A DNA stretch of 64,000 nt from Pseudomonas fulva NBRC 16637 = DSM 17717 (GCF_000730565.1 NZ_BBIQ01000011.1:98183-162182), one strand, 5' to 3'. Positions 1 to 16,065 are shown, numbered from the stretch's first letter. Notes: generated from the letters alone by a model not told the origin. Translations and numbers: made by a program.

Positions 1-944
1 ACCCGAACTTTCTCGACTTCGAACAGCCGATTGCCGACCTGCAAGCCAAGATCGAAGGCCTGCGCCTGGTAGGCAACGACAATTCGCTGAACATCAGCGA
101 TGAAATTGCCCGTCTGCAAGACAAGAGCAATACCCTGACCGAAAGCATCTTCGGCAACCTGACCAGCTGGCAGATCGCTCGCCTGGCACGTCACCCGCGT
201 CGTCCCTATACCCTGGACTACCTGCAGCACATCTTCACCGAATTCGAAGAACTGCACGGCGATCGCCACTTCTCCGACGATGCTGCCATCGTTGGCGGTA
301 CCGCACGCCTGGACGGCAAGCCGGTCATGGTCATCGGGCACCAGAAGGGCCGCGAAGTGCGGGAGAAGGTTCGCCGTAACTTCGGCATGCCGCGCCCTGA
401 GGGCTACCGCAAGGCGTGCCGTCTGATGGAAATGGCCGAGCGTTTCCGCATGCCGATTCTGACCTTCATCGACACGCCGGGTGCCTATCCAGGTATCGAC
501 GCCGAAGAGCGTAACCAGAGCGAGGCCATCGCCTGGAACCTGCGCGTGATGGCGCGCCTGAAGACGCCAATCATCGCTACGGTGATCGGTGAAGGCGGGT
601 CGGGCGGCGCGCTGGCCATCGGCGTGTGCGACCAGCTGAACATGCTGCAGTACTCCACCTACTCGGTCATCTCGCCCGAAGGCTGCGCTTCGATCCTGTG
701 GAAGACGGCCGACAAGGCTGCCGATGCCGCCGAGGCCATGGGCATCACGGCTGAGCGCCTCAAGAGCCTGGACATCGTCGACAAGGTTATCCCGGAGCCA
801 CTGGGTGGCGCTCACCGTGACCCTGCCGCCATGTCCGAAAGCATCCGCGCCGAGCTGGTGCAGCAGTTGGACATGCTCAGCGGGTTGGACCACGACGCAC
901 TGCTGGCTCGCCGTTACGATCGTCTGATGAGCTACGGCGTCTGA
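1..944 (+). CDS. accA: Acetyl-CoA carboxylase carboxyltransferase subunit alpha (5' end cut)
   Basis: The AccA subunit of the carboxyltransferase moves carboxyl from biotin to acetyl-CoA, giving malonyl-CoA for fatty acid synthesis; it works as an AccA2D2 complex in the cytosol. The reading frame is open from base 3 and begins [13 protein letters not shown], which matches the start of pseudomonad AccA, so only about two residues (Met-Asn) lie outside the window; 313 residues are visible. The crotonase-fold core includes the oxyanion-hole stretch [12 protein letters not shown] and the conserved [10 protein letters not shown] segment. It ends just ahead of two hairpins that separate it from tilS. 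Recognition is from family knowledge and is secure. Confidence 0.97.
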   Translation, partial: PNFLDFEQPIADLQAKIEGLRLVGNDNSLNISDEIARLQDKSNTLTESIFGNLTSWQIARLARHPRRPYTLDYLQHIFTEFEELHGDRHFSDDAAIVGGTARLDGKPVMVIGHQKGREVREKVRRNFGMPRPEGYRKACRLMEMAERFRMPILTFIDTPGAYPGIDAEERNQSEAIAWNLRVMARLKTPIIATVIGEGGSGGALAIGVCDQLNMLQYSTYSVISPEGCASILWKTADKAADAAEAMGITAERLKSLDIVDKVIPEPLGGAHRDPAAMSESIRAELVQQLDMLSGLDHDALLARRYDRLMSYGV

Positions 945-952
945 TCGCCTTC

Positions 953-1000
953 GGGGCCGTCTGTCGGCCCCTCGGGTGAGCCTGGAACCCAGGCTCACCC
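953..1000 (+). terminator. Two consecutive hairpins after accA
   Basis: The first hairpin is GGGGCCG (953-959) with CGGCCCC (965-971). The second is a perfect 12-bp stem, GGGTGAGCCTGG (974-985) with CCAGGCTCACCC (989-1000), and a 3-nt loop. Neither is followed by a T-tract, so intrinsic termination is plausible but not certain; they could instead protect the 3' end of the accA transcript. Confidence 0.55.
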
Positions 1001-1031
1001 GCATCCGTCACTCAGGTTGATGGAAGCCTTG

Positions 1032-2315
1032 ATGATTGATCCCGCCCCCTGGCTTTGCGCCCGCACCTGGTACGTCGCCCTCTCTGGCGGCCTGGACTCC
1101 ACCGTTCTGCTGCACTGGCTCGCCGCCTACGCCCGCAGCCATCGTGCACCGCCGCTGCGCGCGATTCACATCCAGCATGGCCTGCAACCGGTCGCGCAGG
1201 CGTGGCCTGCCCATTGCCAACGCGTCTGCGATGACCTGGGCATCGAGCTGCAGGTCATCGAGGTCGACGTCGCCCCGGGCCCGAGCCTGGAGCAGGCTGC
1301 CCGCCATGCCCGTTACGCCGCCTTCGAGCGGGTGTTGGCGGCAGATGACATGCTGTTCACTGGCCAGCACCGCGACGACCAGGCTGAAACGCTGCTGTTT
1401 CGCCTGCTGCGGGGCGCGGGGTTGCGCGGCCTGGCGGCGATGCCGAGGGAGCGGGCGATGGGGCAGGGCAGGCTGGTCAGGCCTTTGCTCGGTTGCTCCC
1501 GGCGACAGTTGCAACACTATGCACAGGCGCACGCGTTGGGCTGGGTCGAGGACCCTTCGAATGCCGACACCCGGTTTGCCCGCAACTATCTGCGCAGGGA
1601 GGTTCTGCCGTCCCTTCGGCAGCGCTGGCCGCACGCCGGGCAGAGCCTGGCCCGTGCCGCCGACCACCTGGGCGAAGCCCTGAGCCTGCTGGACGAGCTG
1701 GCCGAGAGCGACCTGGCGCCGGTACGCCAAAATGCCCCTGCTGTTTGGCCTGGACTCGATTCGCTGGACCTGGCCGGCCTGCTCGCGCTTTCACCTGCAC
1801 GCCAACGCAATGCGTTGCAGTATTGGCTCAGCCACCGAACCCGCTTGCCCGACACGCGCCACTGGGCCGGCTGGGCGGACCTGCGCGACGCCGCTGGCGA
1901 TGCCTGCCCCGTGTGGCAACTGAGCGATGGCCAACTGGTGCGCAGCCAAGGGCGCATCTGGTGGCTGAGCGGCGACTGGTTGCAAACGCCGCGTCAGGCC
2001 ATGGCTTGGGAAAACGCCGATGAGCCGTTGGCCTTGCCGGGCAACGGCAGTGTGCGACTTGTTGGCGCAGGCTCGCTGACGGGCCTGCGTATCGGCTACC
2101 GTCAGGGCGGGGAGTGGCTGGACATCCCAGGACGCGGGCGGCGTGATCTCAAGCGCCTGCTCAATGAGCTGCAAGTGCCGCATTTTCTGCGCATGCGCCT
2201 GCCTCTGCTTTTCCAAGGTGAGCGGCTGCTGGCGGTGGCCAACCTGCCCAGTTTGGCTCAGGGGGATTACCGGCTGCATTGGCAGTTGCCGACGCGCGCG
2301 CAAGGTTTGAGCTAG
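1032..2315 (+). CDS. tilS: tRNA(Ile)-lysidine synthetase
   Basis: TilS attaches lysine to C34 of the CAU-anticodon tRNA-Ile using ATP, changing decoding from AUG to AUA. The N-terminal PP-loop motif SGGLDS is at residues 18-23 of the chosen product, followed by the QHGLQP and GQHRDDQAET segments typical of TilS and by a C-terminal TilS substrate-binding region. The ATG at 1032 is chosen because GGAAG lies 5 nt upstream; TTG 1017 and ATG 1020 are in frame and would add 4-5 residues. The product is 427 residues, normal for the family. It lies between accA and pyrG as in other Pseudomonas. Confidence 0.93.
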   Translation: MIDPAPWLCARTWYVALSGGLDSTVLLHWLAAYARSHRAPPLRAIHIQHGLQPVAQAWPAHCQRVCDDLGIELQVIEVDVAPGPSLEQAARHARYAAFERVLAADDMLFTGQHRDDQAETLLFRLLRGAGLRGLAAMPRERAMGQGRLVRPLLGCSRRQLQHYAQAHALGWVEDPSNADTRFARNYLRREVLPSLRQRWPHAGQSLARAADHLGEALSLLDELAESDLAPVRQNAPAVWPGLDSLDLAGLLALSPARQRNALQYWLSHRTRLPDTRHWAGWADLRDAAGDACPVWQLSDGQLVRSQGRIWWLSGDWLQTPRQAMAWENADEPLALPGNGSVRLVGAGSLTGLRIGYRQGGEWLDIPGRGRRDLKRLLNELQVPHFLRMRLPLLFQGERLLAVANLPSLAQGDYRLHWQLPTRAQGLS

Positions 2316-2564
2316 TGGGTACATTCGGGTAGACTACCCTCCCTTCTTGATACAGCTTCTGTGGGTTCCGCGAAAACACAGGAGTTGCCGATTACCAAGC
2401 AGTTTTTTGCTGGGCTGATTCTTAGAAATGACGAGCGAGCGCCCTGCCAGGGTTACCCCTGGTCTGTACACACGCGGCAGTTTTTCGAGATGCACTGTGA
2501 TTGACGCAGGTGATCGGGGGCGTTTGCCCTCCTTCGCTATCTCCGGCGGCGCTGGCCGCTTTAA

Positions 2565-5063
<2,499 letters not shown>

Positions 5064-5097
5064 AGCACTTTTCTCGGGTAAAGTACCGTCCGATTCA

Positions 5098-6505
<1,408 letters not shown>

Positions 6506-6589
6506 GCAAGAGATGGTAAAAAGACAGCAGCCGGAGCTGTAGGAACGTTCGTACCGTAACTTCCTACGTTCCATCGGGTTTCTGTTTGA

Positions 6590-6648
6590 GAAGCCTGGCC
6601 TCGGCCAGGCTTCGTGCTATCTGAGACCCTGAACCAACAGGGTCTTTC
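6590..6648 (+). terminator. Paired hairpins between eno and ftsB
   Basis: GAAGCCTGGCC (6590-6600) and GGCCAGGCTTC (6603-6613) form a strong stem with a very small loop. A second hairpin, AGACCCT (6624-6630) with AGGGTCT (6639-6645), is followed by TTC. A further inverted pair GTAGGAA/TTCCTAC lies just upstream at about 6539-6567. The eno transcript probably ends here, at least in part. Confidence 0.6.
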
Positions 6649-6663
6649 AACCTGGATATCTTG

Positions 6664-6945
6664 ATGCGCAGTCCTTATTGGTTGTTCCTGGTCCTGCTTC
6701 TGCTGCTGGGCGGCCTGCAATACCGTTTGTGGGTAGGCAATGGCAGCCTGGCGCAGGTGGCCGAGCTCAAGCAGCAGATTGACGAGCAGCATGCCGAGAA
6801 CGAGCGGCTGCTGGAGCGTAACCGTGTGCTCGACGCCGAAGTACTGGAGTTGAAAAAAGGCATGGAAACCGTCGAAGAACGTGCCCGCCACGAGCTTGGC
6901 ATGGTCAAGGAAGGCGAAACCCTCTTTCAGTTGCCACAGAAATGA
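6664..6945 (+). CDS. ftsB: Cell division protein FtsB
   Basis: FtsB is a bitopic inner-membrane protein that forms the FtsQLB divisome subcomplex and helps activate septal peptidoglycan synthesis. The 93-residue product has an N-terminal membrane segment (YWLFLVLLLLLGGLQYRLWV), then a coiled-coil region (LAQVAELKQQIDEQHAENER) and the conserved C-terminal ERARHELGMVKEGET. ATG 6664 is preferred over TTG 6661. The gene overlaps ispD by 4 nt (ATGA), indicating coupled translation; eno-ftsB-ispD is a conserved proteobacterial order. Confidence 0.95.
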   Translation: MRSPYWLFLVLLLLLGGLQYRLWVGNGSLAQVAELKQQIDEQHAENERLLERNRVLDAEVLELKKGMETVEERARHELGMVKEGETLFQLPQK

Positions 6946-7649
6946 GTGAGCGCTTGCCGGCCTTCTGGGCCGTGATCCCTGCGGCGGGAGTGGGCGCCCG
7001 CATGGCTGCCGATCGCCCCAAGCAATACCTGTCGTTGGCGGGGCAGACCATCATCGAGCACAGCCTGGCGTGTTTTCTCGATCACCCCGCCCTCAAGGGG
7101 GTCGTGGTCAGCATCGCTGAACATGACCCTTACTGGCCCGGCCTTGGGTGCGCCAGCGACCCGCGCATCCGCCGGGCTGCCGGGGGGCGCGAGCGTGCTG
7201 ACTCGGTACTCAATGCCTTGCTGCTGTTGCACGCTCAGGGCGCGCAAGATGATGACTGGGTGTTGGTGCACGATGCGGCGCGGCCCAACCTGGCACGCAG
7301 TGACCTGGACAAGCTGCTGGCCGAATTGGCAGATGATCCGGTGGGCGGCCTGTTGGCGGTACCTGCTCGCGATACGCTCAAAAAATCCGACGGCCATGGG
7401 CGCGTCAGCGCCACGGTTGACCGCAGCACCATCTGGCAAGCCTATACGCCGCAGATGTTCCGTTTAGGGGCGCTGCATCGGGCGCTGGCCGAGTGCCTGG
7501 TCTCGGATGTGGTGGTGACCGATGAGGCGTCGGCCATCGAATGGTCCGGTCAGTCGCCACGGCTGATCGAAGGCCGCAGTGACAACCTCAAGGTTACGCG
7601 CCCCGAAGACCTGGAGTGGCTGCGCCAACGCTGGAATGGGCGGCGTTGA
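6942..7649 (+). CDS. ispD: 2-C-methyl-D-erythritol 4-phosphate cytidylyltransferase
   Basis: IspD transfers CMP from CTP to methylerythritol phosphate in the MEP isoprenoid pathway. The 235-residue protein has the nucleotide-binding start VIPAAGVGARMAADRPKQYL, the VHDAARP motif and TDEASAIE, all family hallmarks. It is translationally coupled to ftsB by a 4-nt overlap. The next enzyme but one in the pathway, ispF, sits 3 kb downstream; here the two are separated by the frmA-fghA locus rather than adjacent as in enterobacteria. Confidence 0.96.
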   Translation: MSERLPAFWAVIPAAGVGARMAADRPKQYLSLAGQTIIEHSLACFLDHPALKGVVVSIAEHDPYWPGLGCASDPRIRRAAGGRERADSVLNALLLLHAQGAQDDDWVLVHDAARPNLARSDLDKLLAELADDPVGGLLAVPARDTLKKSDGHGRVSATVDRSTIWQAYTPQMFRLGALHRALAECLVSDVVVTDEASAIEWSGQSPRLIEGRSDNLKVTRPEDLEWLRQRWNGRR

Positions 7650-7718
7650 CAGGGCCCCGTTCAACTCCCCGGTGATTGAGTCAGGCTCCCACCACCCGCC
7701 ATTCTGACTGAGCGCCGG

Positions 7719-8612
7719 TCATGCCCGGTACTCAGGCAGACCTGCCAAGCCCTCTTTCAGATAGTCCACCAGGCGCCGCACCTTGGGCGACAAATGCCGC
7801 TGTTGCGGGTACAAGGCCCATACTGCCGTATTGGGGGGTTGGTGGGCTTGCAGCAGCGGGACCAATGCGCCGCTGTGCAGGTGTTCGAGCACGTAGTAAT
7901 CCGGCAGTTGGCATAAACCGATGCCCTGGAGCGCCGCATCCAGCACCGCCTGGCCGCTGTTGCACCGCCAGTTGCCCTGAACACGCTGGCTGATTTCACG
8001 CCCCTCCATTTGCAATGCCCATACATCCGAGCTGCCTATCAGGCAGTTGTGCCTGGCCAGTTCCGACAGGCTGTGGGGCCTGCCATAGCGCGCCAGGTAG
8101 CCCGGCGAGGCGCACACGTACATGCGCCGGGGCGCAAGGCGCGTCGCGATCAGGCGCGAGTCGGCCAGGCGACCGAGGCGGATGGCCAGGTCCATGCCTT
8201 CGTGCAGCAGGTCCAGGGTCTGGTTGCTCAGTTCGACGTCCACCCTCAACTGCGGGTACAACGCCATGAAACGGGTCACCAGCGGCACGATGAAGCGCTC
8301 GCCGTAGGCCACGGCGCACGTCATGCGCAGCAGCCCCTTGGGCTCGCTGGCCAGGTCGCCCATTGCCCGCAGCGCTTCCTCACGCCCATCCTGCAGGCGC
8401 TGGCAGTGCTGCAGGAACGTCTGACCGGCCTCGCTGAGCGTAACCCTTCGCGTGCTGCGGTACAGCAAACGTGTCTGCACGCGTTCTTCCAGGCGCGCTA
8501 TCTGCCGGCTCACATGGGACGAGGATACGCCCAGCCGTTCAGCCGCCGCCGTAAACTGCCCCAATTCGGCCACCGCCACGAACTCATCGATGCCCTCCCA
8601 GCGGTTGCTCAT
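7719..8612 (-). CDS. LysR-family transcriptional regulator next to frmA
   Basis: A 297-residue LysR-type regulator: N-terminal winged helix-turn-helix over about residues 1-60 (FTAAAERLGVSSSHVSRQIA), then a two-lobed effector-binding domain of the CrgA-like subgroup. It is transcribed divergently from frmA with a 107-nt gap, the classical LysR arrangement, and a perfect 8-bp inverted repeat lies in the gap. It is inferred to control frmA-fghA in response to formaldehyde or a related signal; the sequence does not show the ligand. Confidence 0.85.
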   Translation of the reverse strand: MSNRWEGIDEFVAVAELGQFTAAAERLGVSSSHVSRQIARLEERVQTRLLYRSTRRVTLSEAGQTFLQHCQRLQDGREEALRAMGDLASEPKGLLRMTCAVAYGERFIVPLVTRFMALYPQLRVDVELSNQTLDLLHEGMDLAIRLGRLADSRLIATRLAPRRMYVCASPGYLARYGRPHSLSELARHNCLIGSSDVWALQMEGREISQRVQGNWRCNSGQAVLDAALQGIGLCQLPDYYVLEHLHSGALVPLLQAHQPPNTAVWALYPQQRHLSPKVRRLVDYLKEGLAGLPEYRA

Positions 8613-8644
8613 GATTATCCCTGCACAGCAATAATGTTTTGTCT

Positions 8645-9832
<1,188 letters not shown>

Positions 9833-9840
9833 GGCTTGCC

Positions 9841-10695
9841 ATGACCCTGGACAATATTTCCTGCCAGAAGAGCTTCGGCGGCTGGCACAAGCGTTACCGC
9901 CACACCTCCAAGGTGCTGGGTTGCGACATGGTCTTCGCCGTCTACCTGCCACCCCAGGCCGAGCAGGGCGAAAAGCTGCCGGTCCTGTACTGGCTCAGCG
10001 GGTTGACCTGCAACGACGAGAACTTCATGCAGAAAGCCGGCGCCCAGCGCCTGGCCGCAGAGCTGGGGCTGATCATCGTGGCGCCCGATACCAGCCCTCG
10101 CGGCGAGCAGGTACCCGGTGATCCCGACGGTGCCTGGGACTTTGGCCTGGGTGCTGGCTTCTACCTCAATGCCACGCAGCAACCCTGGGCTCAGCACTAC
10201 CGCATGCACGATTACGTGGTGCAGGAGCTGCCAGCCCTGATCGAGGCGCATTTCCCGGCCTCCGGCGAGCGCAGCATCAGTGGGCATTCCATGGGCGGGC
10301 ACGGCGCCCTGGTCTGCGCATTGCGCAACCCAGGCCGCTATCGCTCGGTGTCGGCGTTTTCGCCGATCTGCAACCCGATGGATTGCCCTTGGGGCGAAAA
10401 GGCCTTCAGCCGCTACCTGGGTGAAGAGCGCACGCGCTGGCGTGAGTGGGATGCCAGCGTGTTGCTGGCCGAAACCCCGTCGGGGCAGTGCCCTGCGTTG
10501 CTGGTGGACCAGGGCGATCGCGACGACTTCCTCGAAAAGCAGCTCAAGCCCGAAGCCCTGGAGCAGGCGGCGCGCAAAGGCGGTCATGAGCTGACCCTGC
10601 GTCTGCAACCGGGCTACGATCACAGCTACTACTTCATCGCCAGCTTCATCGAGGAACACCTGCGTCATCACGCGGTGGCTTTGGGCCGGGTGTAG
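9841..10695 (+). CDS. fghA: S-formylglutathione hydrolase
   Basis: This serine hydrolase splits S-formylglutathione to formate and glutathione, completing the frmA pathway. The 284-residue alpha/beta hydrolase (esterase D family) has its nucleophile at about Ser150 in [11 protein letters not shown], and the usual [10 protein letters not shown] segment near residues 53-62. The acidic residue and His of the triad are likely in DQGDRDDF and PGYDHSYYF. The start codon is 8 nt after the frmA stop. E. coli calls the same enzyme FrmB. Confidence 0.95.
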   Translation: MTLDNISCQKSFGGWHKRYRHTSKVLGCDMVFAVYLPPQAEQGEKLPVLYWLSGLTCNDENFMQKAGAQRLAAELGLIIVAPDTSPRGEQVPGDPDGAWDFGLGAGFYLNATQQPWAQHYRMHDYVVQELPALIEAHFPASGERSISGHSMGGHGALVCALRNPGRYRSVSAFSPICNPMDCPWGEKAFSRYLGEERTRWREWDASVLLAETPSGQCPALLVDQGDRDDFLEKQLKPEALEQAARKGGHELTLRLQPGYDHSYYFIASFIEEHLRHHAVALGRV

Positions 10696-10708
10696 CCGCA
10701 GGGCAGCC

Positions 10709-10729
10709 AGCCGGCGACGTTGGCCGGCT
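10709..10729 (+). terminator. Hairpin after fghA
   Basis: AGCCGGC (10709-10715) pairs with GCCGGCT (10723-10729). There is no clear T-tract downstream, so its terminator strength is doubtful; a second, stronger hairpin follows 35 nt later at ispF. Confidence 0.4.
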
Positions 10730-10763
10730 CTGCACCTTGGCGTTGCAAATGCAGGTAGAATCA

Positions 10764-10791
10764 CGCCCTGACTCATTCAGGGCGTTTTCTT
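10764..10791 (+). terminator. Terminator-like hairpin touching the ispF start codon
   Basis: CGCCCTGA (10764-10771) and TCAGGGCG (10777-10784) form a perfect 8-bp stem with a 5-nt loop, followed by TTTTCTT and then directly the ispF ATG at 10792. It has the form of an intrinsic terminator. The only Shine-Dalgarno-like bases for ispF (AGGG, 10779-10782) are in its 3' arm, so the structure could also hide the ribosome-binding site. Confidence 0.6.
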
Positions 10792-11265
10792 ATGCGTATT
10801 GGCCACGGCTACGATGTGCACCGGTTTTGCGACGGTGATTTCATTACCCTGGGCGGGGTGCGTATCCCCCACAAGTACGGCCTGCTGGCCCATTCCGATG
10901 GTGACGTGCTGCTGCATGCCCTGAGCGACGCATTGCTCGGCGCCGCCGCGCTGGGTGATATCGGCAAGCACTTCCCCGACACCGACCCGCAGTTCAAGGG
11001 CGCCGACAGCCGCGTGCTGCTGCGTCATGTGCTGGATGTCGTTCGGGCCAAGGGCTGGCAAGTCGGCAACGTCGACGCCACCATCATTGCCCAGGCGCCG
11101 AAGATGGCACCCCACATCGAGGTCATGCGCCAGCGCATCGCCGACGACCTCAAAGTGGGCCTGGACCAGGTCAACGTCAAGGCCACCACCACCGAAAAGC
11201 TCGGCTTCGCCGGGCGCGAGGAGGGGATCGCCGTGCATGCGGTTGCCCTGTTGCTGCCAGCATGA
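10792..11265 (+). CDS. ispF: 2-C-methyl-D-erythritol 2,4-cyclodiphosphate synthase
   Basis: IspF cyclises CDP-methylerythritol 2-phosphate with loss of CMP in the MEP isoprenoid pathway; it is a homotrimer with zinc between subunits. The 157-residue product has metal ligands in GYDVHRF (Asp8, His10) and the [19 protein letters not shown] signature, and ends with [18 protein letters not shown]. It overlaps truD by 4 nt (ATGA). The start codon abuts a terminator-like hairpin, which is unusual. Confidence 0.97.
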   Translation: MRIGHGYDVHRFCDGDFITLGGVRIPHKYGLLAHSDGDVLLHALSDALLGAAALGDIGKHFPDTDPQFKGADSRVLLRHVLDVVRAKGWQVGNVDATIIAQAPKMAPHIEVMRQRIADDLKVGLDQVNVKATTTEKLGFAGREEGIAVHAVALLLPA

Positions 11266-12307
11266 CCGAATTGGATCTGCTGGGCCCACAGGCATCGGGG
11301 CAAGCGCTCGGTACGGCTGTGCTCAAGGCCGTTGCCGAAGATTTTCAGGTCGACGAAGTGCTTGATATCCCGCTGTCTGGCCAGGGCGAGCACCTGTGGC
11401 TATGGGTGGAAAAGCGTGAGCTCAATACCGAGGAAGCGGCCCGCCGGCTTGCAAGGGCCGCGGGGGTGCCTGCGCGCGCGATCAGCTACGCCGGGCTCAA
11501 GGACCGCCAGGCCTTGACCCGCCAGTGGTTCAGCCTGCATTTGCCGGGCAAGGCCGACCCCGACCTGTCGCGGGCCGAGGATGCCAATCTGCGCGTCCTC
11601 AAGCAGATGCGCCACCAGCGCAAGTTGCAGCGCGGCGCGCATTCGTCCAATGGCTTCACGCTGCGCCTGACCCAGCTGGCAGCCGATCATCAGGCAGTCG
11701 ACGCGCGCCTGGCCCAGCTCAAAGCGAACGGCGTGCCCAATTACTTCGGTACCCAGCGCTTCGGGCATGCCGGCGGCAATGTGCATGACGCCCTGGCCTG
11801 GGCCGAGCGCCAGGCCTTGCCTGAGCAACGTAACGTTCGCTCGCGCCTGCTTTCAGCCGGTCGCAGCTACCTGTTCAACCAGGTCCTGGCCGCACGGGTA
11901 GCCGATGGCAGCTGGGCCAGTGCGCAAGTGGGCGATCTGCTGGCATTCACCGACAGCCGCAGCTTTTTTCCGGCTGCTGAAGCTGAATGCGCTGATCCTC
12001 GCCTAGCCGTTCTCGACCTGCACCCTACAGGCCCCCTGTGGGGCGAGGGCGATTCGCCAGCCAGCGGTCGAACCCGGGCATTGGAAAATTCGGTCGGTGC
12101 TGCCCAGCCCGCGCTGTGCCAGTGGTTGGCAAAGGCGGGCATGGATCACGAACGGCGTATTCTGCGGCTCCCTATTGCTGGCCTTACGTGGCATTATCCC
12201 GAGCCTGATATCCTGCAACTGGAATTCGTCCTTCCGGCCGGATGCTTCGCCACCGTCGTGGTGCGCGAGGTGGTGGATCTGGTGTCGGCAGGGCAGACGG
12301 ACAGCCC

Positions 12308-12320
<13 letters not shown>
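11262..12320 (+). CDS. truD: tRNA pseudouridine(13) synthase TruD
   Basis: TruD converts U13 of tRNA-Glu to pseudouridine. The 352-residue protein carries the family motif [17 protein letters not shown] with the catalytic Asp at about residue 81, and NYFGTQRFG characteristic of the TRUD fold. It overlaps the ispF stop by 4 nt and the surE start by 13 nt, so ispF-truD-surE-pcm is a coupled run. Length is normal. Confidence 0.96.
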
Positions 12321-13731
<1,411 letters not shown>

Positions 13732-13837
13732 TTCATCTGGGCATCGACGGGCTATTTTTGCACCTGCGTCGAATTCTTGCAGGATCGACCTGTCTATCTG
13801 GCGGTGCACGCACGTTGCGCAAGTGTGTTGCAGCCGC

Positions 13838-13866
13838 CTGCCAAGACTGGCGAGCTTCGTTATAAT
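13838..13866 (+). promoter_or_regulatory. Sigma-70 promoter candidate upstream of nlpD
   Basis: A perfect -10 TATAAT (13861-13866) is preceded by CTGCCA (13838-13843) at 17-nt spacing, with four of six matches to TTGACA. It lies about 55 nt before the nlpD start codon. The small inverted repeat TGCAA/TTGCA follows the -10. Confidence 0.55.
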
Positions 13867-13923
13867 TGCAACAATATTGCATTCATGTCTTGAAACGTTT
13901 TCGGCACCATGAGGGGAGCGCGG

Positions 13924-14781
13924 GTGGGTCACACAGTCTTTCGGCAGCGCAAGGACAGCTCGGGTCTCAGGCTCCTGGTGCTGGTACTGGCCATGGGCAC
14001 ACTGTTGGTGGGGTGCTCGAGCTCCGGCAGCAACAGTGCGCGTGTCGTCGACCGCAACAGCAGCGCGCCCAAACGGCCTACCGTGACCTCCGGTCAGTAT
14101 GTGGTCAAGCCAGGCGACACGCTGTTCTCCATCGCGTTTCGCTATGGCTGGGACTACAAAGAGTTGGCGGCCCGCAACGGTATCGCCCCGCCGTATACCA
14201 TTCGCCCTGGCCAGCCAATTCGCTTCAGTAGCGGGGCCTCGGGCAGCACCACCGTAGTGGCCAGCCCGTCCTCGTCCAGCCGAACCACGGTCACCCGCCG
14301 TCCTGTGGGTGCCACGGCCTCTACTCCTGCCACGACCACCAAGACCGTCACCACATCCAGCTCGGCGAGCACGCCGGTAGTCGCTACCGTGCCTGCCGCC
14401 GAACGTGCGGCCGGTGGCTGGACCTGGCCGGCGAACGGGGTTTTGATCGGCAAATTTGCTTCAAACGGTAGTTTGAATAAAGGCACTGATATCGCCGGTG
14501 ATTTGGGACAGCCTGTTTTTGCTGCGGCCAGTGGATCAGTGGTGTACGCCGGGAGTGGTTTGAGGGGCTACGGCGAGCTGATCATCATCAAGCACAGCGA
14601 TACCTATGTCAGTGCCTACGGCCACAACCGCAGGCTCTTGGTACGGGAGGGGCAGCAGGTCAAGGCAGGGCAGTCGATTGCTGAAATGGGGTCTACAGGC
14701 ACAGATCGGGTGAAGTTGCATTTCGAAATTCGCCGTCAGGGCAAACCCGTCGATCCGCTCCAGTTCCTGCCACGCCGTTGA
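13924..14781 (+). CDS. nlpD: Murein hydrolase activator lipoprotein NlpD
   Basis: NlpD is an outer-membrane lipoprotein that activates amidases for daughter-cell separation. Domains: signal peptide ending in lipobox LLVGCS, LysM peptidoglycan-binding domain (YVVKPGDTLFSIAFRYGW), a Ser/Thr-rich linker, and a C-terminal LytM/M23 domain. The LytM domain looks catalytically degenerate: the first zinc His is replaced in LNKGTDIA, as expected of an activator. The GTG at 13924 is chosen because AGGGGAG lies 6 nt upstream; an in-frame ATG at 13909 would add five residues. In Pseudomonas the main rpoS promoter is known to lie inside nlpD. Confidence 0.93.
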   Translation: MGHTVFRQRKDSSGLRLLVLVLAMGTLLVGCSSSGSNSARVVDRNSSAPKRPTVTSGQYVVKPGDTLFSIAFRYGWDYKELAARNGIAPPYTIRPGQPIRFSSGASGSTTVVASPSSSSRTTVTRRPVGATASTPATTTKTVTTSSSASTPVVATVPAAERAAGGWTWPANGVLIGKFASNGSLNKGTDIAGDLGQPVFAAASGSVVYAGSGLRGYGELIIIKHSDTYVSAYGHNRRLLVREGQQVKAGQSIAEMGSTGTDRVKLHFEIRRQGKPVDPLQFLPRR

Positions 14782-14889
14782 TTGTTGTTTCCGGTCTGTT
14801 CCGCTGACATGGAGGGGACAGGCTCCAGCGCTGCCAAGGAGAAAGGCGCCGCTTGAGTCTGAGTTCGAACTCAGCAAAGGACTATAACA

Positions 14890-15897
14890 ATGGCTCTCAG
14901 CAAAGAAGCGCCGGAGTTTGACATCGACGATGACGTCCTCCTCATGGAGACGGGCATCGTTTTGGAAACGGATGTGGTGTCAGACGAACCTGCTGTACCT
15001 TCGGTTCGGACCAGGGCCAAATCAGGCTCTTCACTTAAACAACACAAGTACATCGATTACAGCCGCGCCCTCGATGCGACTCAGTTGTACCTCAACGAGA
15101 TTGGCTTTTCGCCTCTGCTTTCGCCGGAAGAAGAAGTGCATTTTGCGCGCTTGTCGCAAAAGGGCGACCCTGCCGGCCGCAAGCGCATGATCGAAAGCAA
15201 TCTGCGCCTGGTGGTGAAAATCGCTCGCCGCTACGTGAACCGGGGGTTGTCATTGCTCGATCTGATCGAGGAGGGCAACCTTGGGCTGATTCGCGCGGTG
15301 GAGAAGTTCGATCCTGAGCGGGGCTTCCGTTTCTCGACCTATGCTACCTGGTGGATTCGGCAGACCATCGAGCGGGCGATCATGAACCAGACCCGCACCA
15401 TTCGCCTCCCCATTCATGTGGTCAAGGAACTCAACGTTTACTTGCGCGCGGCGCGCGAACTGACCCAGAAGCTGGATCACGAGCCTTCGCCCGAAGAGAT
15501 CGCCGCCTTGCTGGAGAAGCCGGTTGCCGAGGTCAAGCGTATGCTGGGTCTCAACGAGCGGGTGTCCTCCGTGGACGTGTCTCTGGGTCCTGACTCGGAC
15601 AAGACGCTGCTCGACACCCTGACGGATGATCGCCCCACTGACCCGTTCGAGTTGCTGCAGGACGATGACCTGTCGCAGAGCATCGATCAGTGGCTCGGTG
15701 AACTGACCGACAAGCAACGTGAAGTGGTGGTGCGCCGGTTCGGCTTGCGTGGACACGAAAGCAGTACGTTGGAGGACGTCGGTCTGGAAATCGGCCTGAC
15801 CCGCGAGCGGGTGCGGCAGATACAGGTCGAGGGGCTCAAGCGCCTGCGTGAGATTCTGGAAAAGAACGGCTTATCCAGCGAGTCGCTTTTTCGTTAG
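14890..15897 (+). CDS. rpoS: RNA polymerase sigma factor RpoS (sigma-38)
   Basis: RpoS directs stationary-phase and general-stress transcription. The 335-residue sigma-70-family protein shows region 1.2 ([19 protein letters not shown]), the region 2 core ([34 protein letters not shown]), region 3, and the region 4 helix-turn-helix ([20 protein letters not shown]). The gene is 108 nt from nlpD and is followed by a strong terminator. In pseudomonads its level is linked to the Gac/Rsm system, whose RNA gene rsmZ is next on the chromosome and whose sensor gacS is 18 kb away. Confidence 0.98.
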   Translation: MALSKEAPEFDIDDDVLLMETGIVLETDVVSDEPAVPSVRTRAKSGSSLKQHKYIDYSRALDATQLYLNEIGFSPLLSPEEEVHFARLSQKGDPAGRKRMIESNLRLVVKIARRYVNRGLSLLDLIEEGNLGLIRAVEKFDPERGFRFSTYATWWIRQTIERAIMNQTRTIRLPIHVVKELNVYLRAARELTQKLDHEPSPEEIAALLEKPVAEVKRMLGLNERVSSVDVSLGPDSDKTLLDTLTDDRPTDPFELLQDDDLSQSIDQWLGELTDKQREVVVRRFGLRGHESSTLEDVGLEIGLTRERVRQIQVEGLKRLREILEKNGLSSESLFR

Positions 15898-15922
15898 TCC
15901 CTGGTCTTACGCTGCGTACAGA

Positions 15923-15949
15923 AACGCCCCGATAAAAAGGGGCGTTTTT
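15923..15949 (+). terminator. Intrinsic terminator of rpoS
   Basis: AACGCCCC (15923-15930) pairs with GGGGCGTT (15939-15946) and the T-run continues to 15949. Good stem plus T-tract directly after the rpoS stop. Confidence 0.9.
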
Positions 15950-16065
15950 GCGTTTGGGGTTTGGGGAGCCGTGCTGTCGACCCGCTCTCTGCGGTGAGCG
16001 GTGCTCGGCCCGGTTTGCAGATTCACAGGTGTACTCAGCGATGTGCTCACCCTGACAGTTCGGCC

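Noticed and set aside
10743..10761. TTGCAA and TAGAAT as an ispF promoter
   Set aside because: The spacing is only 7 nt.
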